Source of the DNA: Rheum nobile
Taxonomy: Eukaryota; Streptophyta; Magnoliopsida; Caryophyllales; Polygonaceae
Direction of reading: 5' to 3'
Assembly (NCBI GenBank): GCA_027886185.1
Contig: WOAB01000156.1
Location: 310,001-374,000 of the forward strand
Length of the DNA stretch: 64,000 bases
The first letter of the stretch is position 1. Each line of letters begins with the position of its first letter. The position numbers were made by a program, and so were the translations under genes. The notes below the pieces were generated by a model. The model made no database searches, was not told the origin of the DNA, and worked only from the letters and a program-made list of their open reading frames with translations. Positions 59,080 to 64,000 of the stretch are shown one piece after another.

Positions 59080-62000
59080 CTACAAATTATTAAAAACTTC
59101 CTTGTATACTACATTGGTTGTAGTATTATACCTCTTCTTATCTTTGTCGCAAATCAATATCTTCAAACCTTTCTTGTTAGTTACCCTTGATGATGCAACA
59201 TAAAACTGGCCATGACTGAAAACAGGGCGTGGAAGATACAAACCAACATTTGCAAGAGATTGGCCTTGGCTTTTGTTTATGGTCATAGCAAAACATACAC
59301 TCAAGGAAAATTGTCTTCGTTGAAACTTGAAAGAGAATGAAGTGTTTGATGGTGACATTATCATGCGAGGAATCAACACCGTATGTCTGATATTGTTGCC
59401 TGAGATAATTCTCCCTTGTATAACATGACTGCCAAGTTGCGTGGTTATCAATCTCGTCCCATTGCATAAGCCTAAATATTGATCAATATTTCGAAGCAAC
59501 ATAATAGGCACCCCCAAGTTTTAGTTTGAGGATATGATTTGGCAGACCAGAACATCTAAGACTGTTCAAATAATCAGACGTATAAATAGTCGTGTCATTG
59601 TCTTTAACATAACCTGCCTTGCACAAACTATCTGAACTGAGATATATCTTTTCATCACCATGCAACGAAGACAATATATACTCATTAACTTTATCTACCT
59701 CTTCATGTGTTGGAGCAAGAATTGCTCGTTCTTCAAAGTATGCAGGAGACAACTGATCTTCCATTAGAGAGGGATAAACAGATTTAACAACTGCTCGAAT
59801 CGGATCTAAGTCATAATCCTTGACCAATAGTTCATCGGGGATTTCTATTTGCGCTTCTCCATCATTATCAACACATGCAGTCCCATCTCCGATGCTTAAT
59901 ATCCATTCAGAAAATTCGTTTTCCTCTTGGATCTGAGATTCAGATGTACCTTGTTGGATCCTCGTGTTCCTTGTCAGTGTAAGAACTTTGCAATGATCCC
60001 ACAAATAAGAGGAATTAATTATAGCAAAAACAACATCTTGCCTACTCCCTTTTGAGATAACGGGTAGGATTTGCCTAAAGTCTCCACCAAATACTACGAC
60101 TTTTCCTCCAAAAGGCTGTTCTAAACTAAGAGGATTTGTAGCTCATAAAATATCTCGTAACGTCCTGTCTAAAGCTTCAAAACAGAACATATTCGTCATG
60201 ACTGCTTCATCCCAAATAATAAGTTTGGCGGCACATATCAACTCAGAAAGTTCCGTACCTGAACATATATGACACGTTGAATCCTCATTAACTTGCAAAG
60301 GTATTTTAAACCTCGAATGAGCAGTTATGCCACCGGGTATTAGGAGAGCTGCATTTCCACTTGAAGCAACGATAAGCACTATTTCACCTTTTGACCTTAT
60401 AGCCGCCGAAAGTGCCCTCCATATATACGTTTTGCATGTACCACCATAACCATATAAAAAGAAGACACCCCCGTTATTTGATAAAACAACATTCATTATC
60501 TCATCGTACACCCCTTTTTGCTCCATTGTAAATCTAGAGAGTAATTGAGACTGTTCCTCGACTAGACATGATTTATCATATCAAAGTTCATCTTGTATAA
60601 GCTTGTTGAAACCTTCAGATATGAGGCTTGAATCTACAGAAGGCATGGTTTTATAGTGACTCAAACTACTACCATTTCGTCGTAATAACTTGTCAATTTC
60701 GGCAAGAGCGTAGTTTTGTAATTGGTCATCTGTAACATGCAAATCTGCATATAAATAGAATTCACATGTCAGTACAATTAAATGAGTACAATATATTCCA
60801 ACAAAAACTATCTCAAATATTATGATCAAGTAAAAAACATTAATGAAATACATACCCTTAATTCGTAGAATTCTCCTCTGTTTATCGACAATGTCATCTG
60901 CTAGAAGTCTTCATGTTTGTTCCCAAACAAACTCTGGTTTTGCCATACAATCAGACACCAAAAGAAATACAAATAGACTCCTAATGTAGTTTGCTGATCC
61001 CCAATAACTTGCTTCAGTTATACCGTCAACATATTCTTTGTCATCATCTAACAACCCCAATGCATAGCAAGCTTCTTTAAATGTACTATAAACTGAACCT
61101 TCAACAGTCCTTAAATCTTCGTAGCATGTTGGTCCTTTTATATGATTCAATAAAATTCTAAGATAGTACTTATCGCCAGTACCAGGAGCTACGTGATAAA
61201 TCTTTCCAACAGAACCACGCCTGTCACATTTTTTCCAATGCCTAGTTGTAGCTACCCAAACAAATTTCTTTGGAAATTCAGAATAAGTCAAATCTTTAGC
61301 TTCTGGAAACTTTTTGTTAGACTCCATCCATTGCATAAACATTGATTTATCACTTTCATGATCATTTAAGACAGCATCAATAGGATCATCATCATTAAAT
61401 AAAACGCTTTCCTCACCGGGATGGTGCAAATTCAAACATTGAACATCAGGAGTCATGTAATGAATATCAAAGCCAAAAATCCTCCAAGCCGCTTCACACG
61501 CAGATACATACCGAGCGGTGTAGTAGTTTTTTATTTCGTCCATGCAATTATCACCGACATTGTTTGCATCAGAGTTTGTAATTGCAACAGTGATGCGATC
61601 ATGGCCTTTGTTTATGTACTTGAATAGATACTTGATAGAGCCCGATCGGTTGCACCATTCAACATTTATATGTGCATTGTATTTTAGTAGAAGAAATGCA
61701 TTGTAAGGAACCACATACCGATTATCAAGGGGAACTCCACTTTTTTCTATCGTTCTACCATCGTCACGTCTTCTGTACACAGGGTAGCCATCATCATCAA
61801 CAAAAGTCTGCTCAACAAATGTTTTTGGAAAGTACTTTCTACACTTTCCATCAGCCATACAAGGAGACGATGGTTTAGAAGCTCCGCATGGACCATGCAT
61901 CATGAAATTTCTCACGACGTTGAATAAATCAACATCCTCAGTTGGGTGTGGAATTTCAGCAGAAATGACCGTGTCGATATCTGTAGTAGTTGGCAACTTA

Positions 62001-63812
62001 GATTCCTTATCCAGAAATAATAAAATATGTGCATGAGGCAGACCACGCTTTTGGAATTCGATTGTGTAAATAACTGCAAAATATTCATAAGTCAAAGATA
62101 TAAGTTCAACTTAATTAATACATTTAAAAAAAGCAAAAAATAATACATTTAATAGACTATAAACATGTCAGGAAAATAATATATTTTATACACATGTAAA
62201 CAATAACTAAACTGAGGACAGTAAAAGAGACATTACCTGAATTAACCTTGCCAAATATTTTGTTTACTTTGAAATCTTTGATCATGGACTCCAATTTCAT
62301 GTGGAATACTCTACATATAATGTCTGGGCGATCCTCTGGTTGTAGACCCCTTTCTTCACAAAACTTGACAATTTCAGGCCATTTTGAATTGCACGTGAAT
62401 GTTATGAATATATCTGGATAACCATGGTGTTTGCATATTGCCATTGCATCTTGATAGTTCTGCTGCATATATCCAGGACCGCCTGTAAATGAAGATGGCA
62501 ACACTATTCGCTTTCCAGATGATGTCGGTGCTGTATGACCCTTGCTCGTTGCTGAAGCAAGATTTGTATATAAATCAGCACGTATGTTCTTCTGATGAGT
62601 TCGATGGTAGTTCAACCTTTCTGATTCAATCATTGTATAAACATCAACCAGAAATTGTTGAAATAACTTTCTAGATGACCTCAAAATTCCGGCTTCGCCT
62701 CGACGCTCGTGAATTCGAAACTGACAGAATTCTTTTAGCGTAACCCTTGACCTCTTCCTTGCAGAAGTGTTGCACCTTTCACTTAAATCAATGTCAGGCC
62801 GATACCTGTCCTCACCATAAGGGAATGCCAACGGATATTGAAGCGCAAGGTACGAAGGATGTAATTCGTGAATCCGTTGTAACTGACCAGACCTTGTATG
62901 AAGTATAATGTCTCTGGGCTCAAGATTTGTATCAATATCACCAAGAATAATAGCAGCAACCTCTAAACTCGTTGGGAGATTATATCTCCGACCATCAGTG
63001 TTTCTATTGCTAAGCAGTCGCAACTTCATATCTCTAACACCTTCATCCTTAAATCGATCTCTGGCCATTCTAAATGCTTTTGCATGGGGGTTGTGTTGAT
63101 CTATCATCTTTCTCAACTCAATCACAAGCGATTCATCAACTTTTTTGACTCTAGAGCTAGCATAAATAAAGATCAAAGTAAAATCTTAATATTAAAGAAT
63201 AATGTTATATAACTATAAGCGGTAACAAAAAAAATATATGTAATTGACATACCTTATCGCATTGATTCTGTTTGAATCCTCGTTTGCAGTATCATATATA
63301 TATAGTTGCGAAAACTTTGGAGTTGTCCCCGACACTGGTAACAAACTCCTTATTCTGTGAAAATTCTGACCATGCATTCGGTAACAATAAGTTCCACGAC
63401 CTTTCGTGATGGGTGAGACCGTTCCTCCCAAAGAGGTGAAAGCAAACATCATATTGTAAGCTATAATGTTCTCACAAAATTGTTTGCTTTTTGGATGCTT
63501 ATTTGTCAAAAGATTATTCAACAACGGCGGTGGCTCTTGTAGCAATGGGAGCTCAATTTTTCCTTTCATGCAACATAAGGAAGATATATGACATATATCT
63601 TCGCTTGAAGAGTCTTGTGTGTTTATTCTTTCAGCATGTCATAGCAATGCCCCATAATGCAAACATTCATACACTGGTTCACCGTGATCGATGTATTGCA
63701 CTATAACATATTAATGAGTGTTACAGAATAAGCAAAAATATGATAAAATTTTAGAAAATAATACAACAAACATACCTGGTTTACCAGTATGATTTCTTGT
63801 TCTTCTATTCAT
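59080..63812 (-). pseudogene. Helitron RepHel (HUH replicase plus PIF1 helicase), decayed
   Basis: Exons in plus coordinates: 63812-63776 (ATG, MNRRTRNHTGKP), 63700-63253, 63156-62237, 62073-60856, 60744-59080. The N-terminal zinc-finger-like region (YECLHYGALL) is followed by the Helitron_like_N domain (AICKHHGYPDIFITFTCN). The HUH Rep motif is in FQKRGLPHAHILLFL and the tyrosine motif in KYLFKYINKGHD. The PIF1 helicase has Walker A YGYGGTCKT, Walker B LIIWDEAVM, GGDFRQILPV and the late motif TINKSQGQSL. The gene is broken by in-frame stops at 63639-63641, near 60912, near 60577 and near 60137, and by a frame change near 59510. Walker A carries Cys for the invariant Gly. Two of the stops replace Trp codons that I expect from the family. 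Confidence 0.85.
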
Positions 63813-64000
63813 CACTGTAACAGGATTTGTACAACAGACTATTGTTATAAAGAGATTAAAGGTTGAACAAATAAACTGTAACATATATTAAATATACTAA
63901 AATGTGCTTATTTTAACATATTTTATGTTCATCTACTATTTGTAACAATCCTAATGTAACGGAAAATAGTATCCTTTTATGAATACAAAAAAGATGATAT

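Larger units (their letters stand above)
58722..64000 (-). mobile_element. Autonomous-type Helitron, 3' part (minus strand)
   Basis: The minus strand ends in hairpin CCCGTGC-AAG-GCATGGG, spacer TATTACA and CTAG at 58725-58722. The next base is T, the canonical Helitron 3' end. The RepHel gene lies upstream on the same strand. The 5' TC end is beyond the window. 63813-64000 is upstream non-coding sequence of the element. Confidence 0.85.

Overview
The window is nuclear DNA from a flowering plant, probably a eudicot. The reasons are spliced genes with GT-AG introns, FAR1-type and MuDR-type Mutator-like elements (MULEs), Ulp1/DUF1985 genes, plant-type Ty3/gypsy elements primed by initiator Met-tRNA, RepHel Helitrons, and one intronless DRP4-type dynamin gene. 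The species cannot be read from the sequence. Only the dynamin-related gene (20035-21996, minus) looks like an ordinary host gene; almost everything else is transposable-element sequence in nested and abutting layers.

Layout. 1-5318: a Ty3/gypsy element with an intact gag, a collapsed pol and a 2.56 kb LTR. It is joined at its primer-binding site to a second, minus-strand gypsy element (5319-9958). 10328-11647: a solo LTR with a perfect 5-bp target duplication. 11653-19900: AT-rich DNA with a roughly 0.5 kb tandem repeat and a large foldback element. 20035-22110: the DRP4-like gene and its TATA box. 22573-36150: a 13.6 kb MULE with an apparently intact FAR1-type transposase (plus) facing a Ulp1-type protease gene of at least 15 coding exons (minus); a SINE sits in its left terminal repeat. 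About 36303-46585: a second MULE of another lineage with a DUF1985-Ulp1 gene (plus), a small GRF-zinc-finger membrane protein gene (plus) and a MuDR transposase (minus, frameshifted). 46653-47062: a hAT-type MITE with a perfect 8-bp target duplication. 51200-64000: a Helitron cluster. It contains two inverted copies of one non-autonomous family, another short Helitron butted against one of them, and the 3' half of an autonomous but decayed RepHel Helitron.

The most unusual object is the first MULE. Its non-coding DNA (introns of both genes and intergenic spacers, not the exons) is filled with a short motif, CATATGCACACAC or the variant ATATGAACACA, over about 11 kb. Inside its Ulp1 gene lies a cluster of four short, phase 0-0 exons that are diverged copies of one another, with further decayed copies between them, all embedded in that repeat. 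This looks like repeat-borne exon duplication in a transposon-encoded protease gene. Both MULEs place the protease and transposase genes tail to tail although their transposases belong to different families.

All exon boundaries, target duplications and motif assignments were read by eye from the sequence. Family names rest on recognised motifs, not on searches.
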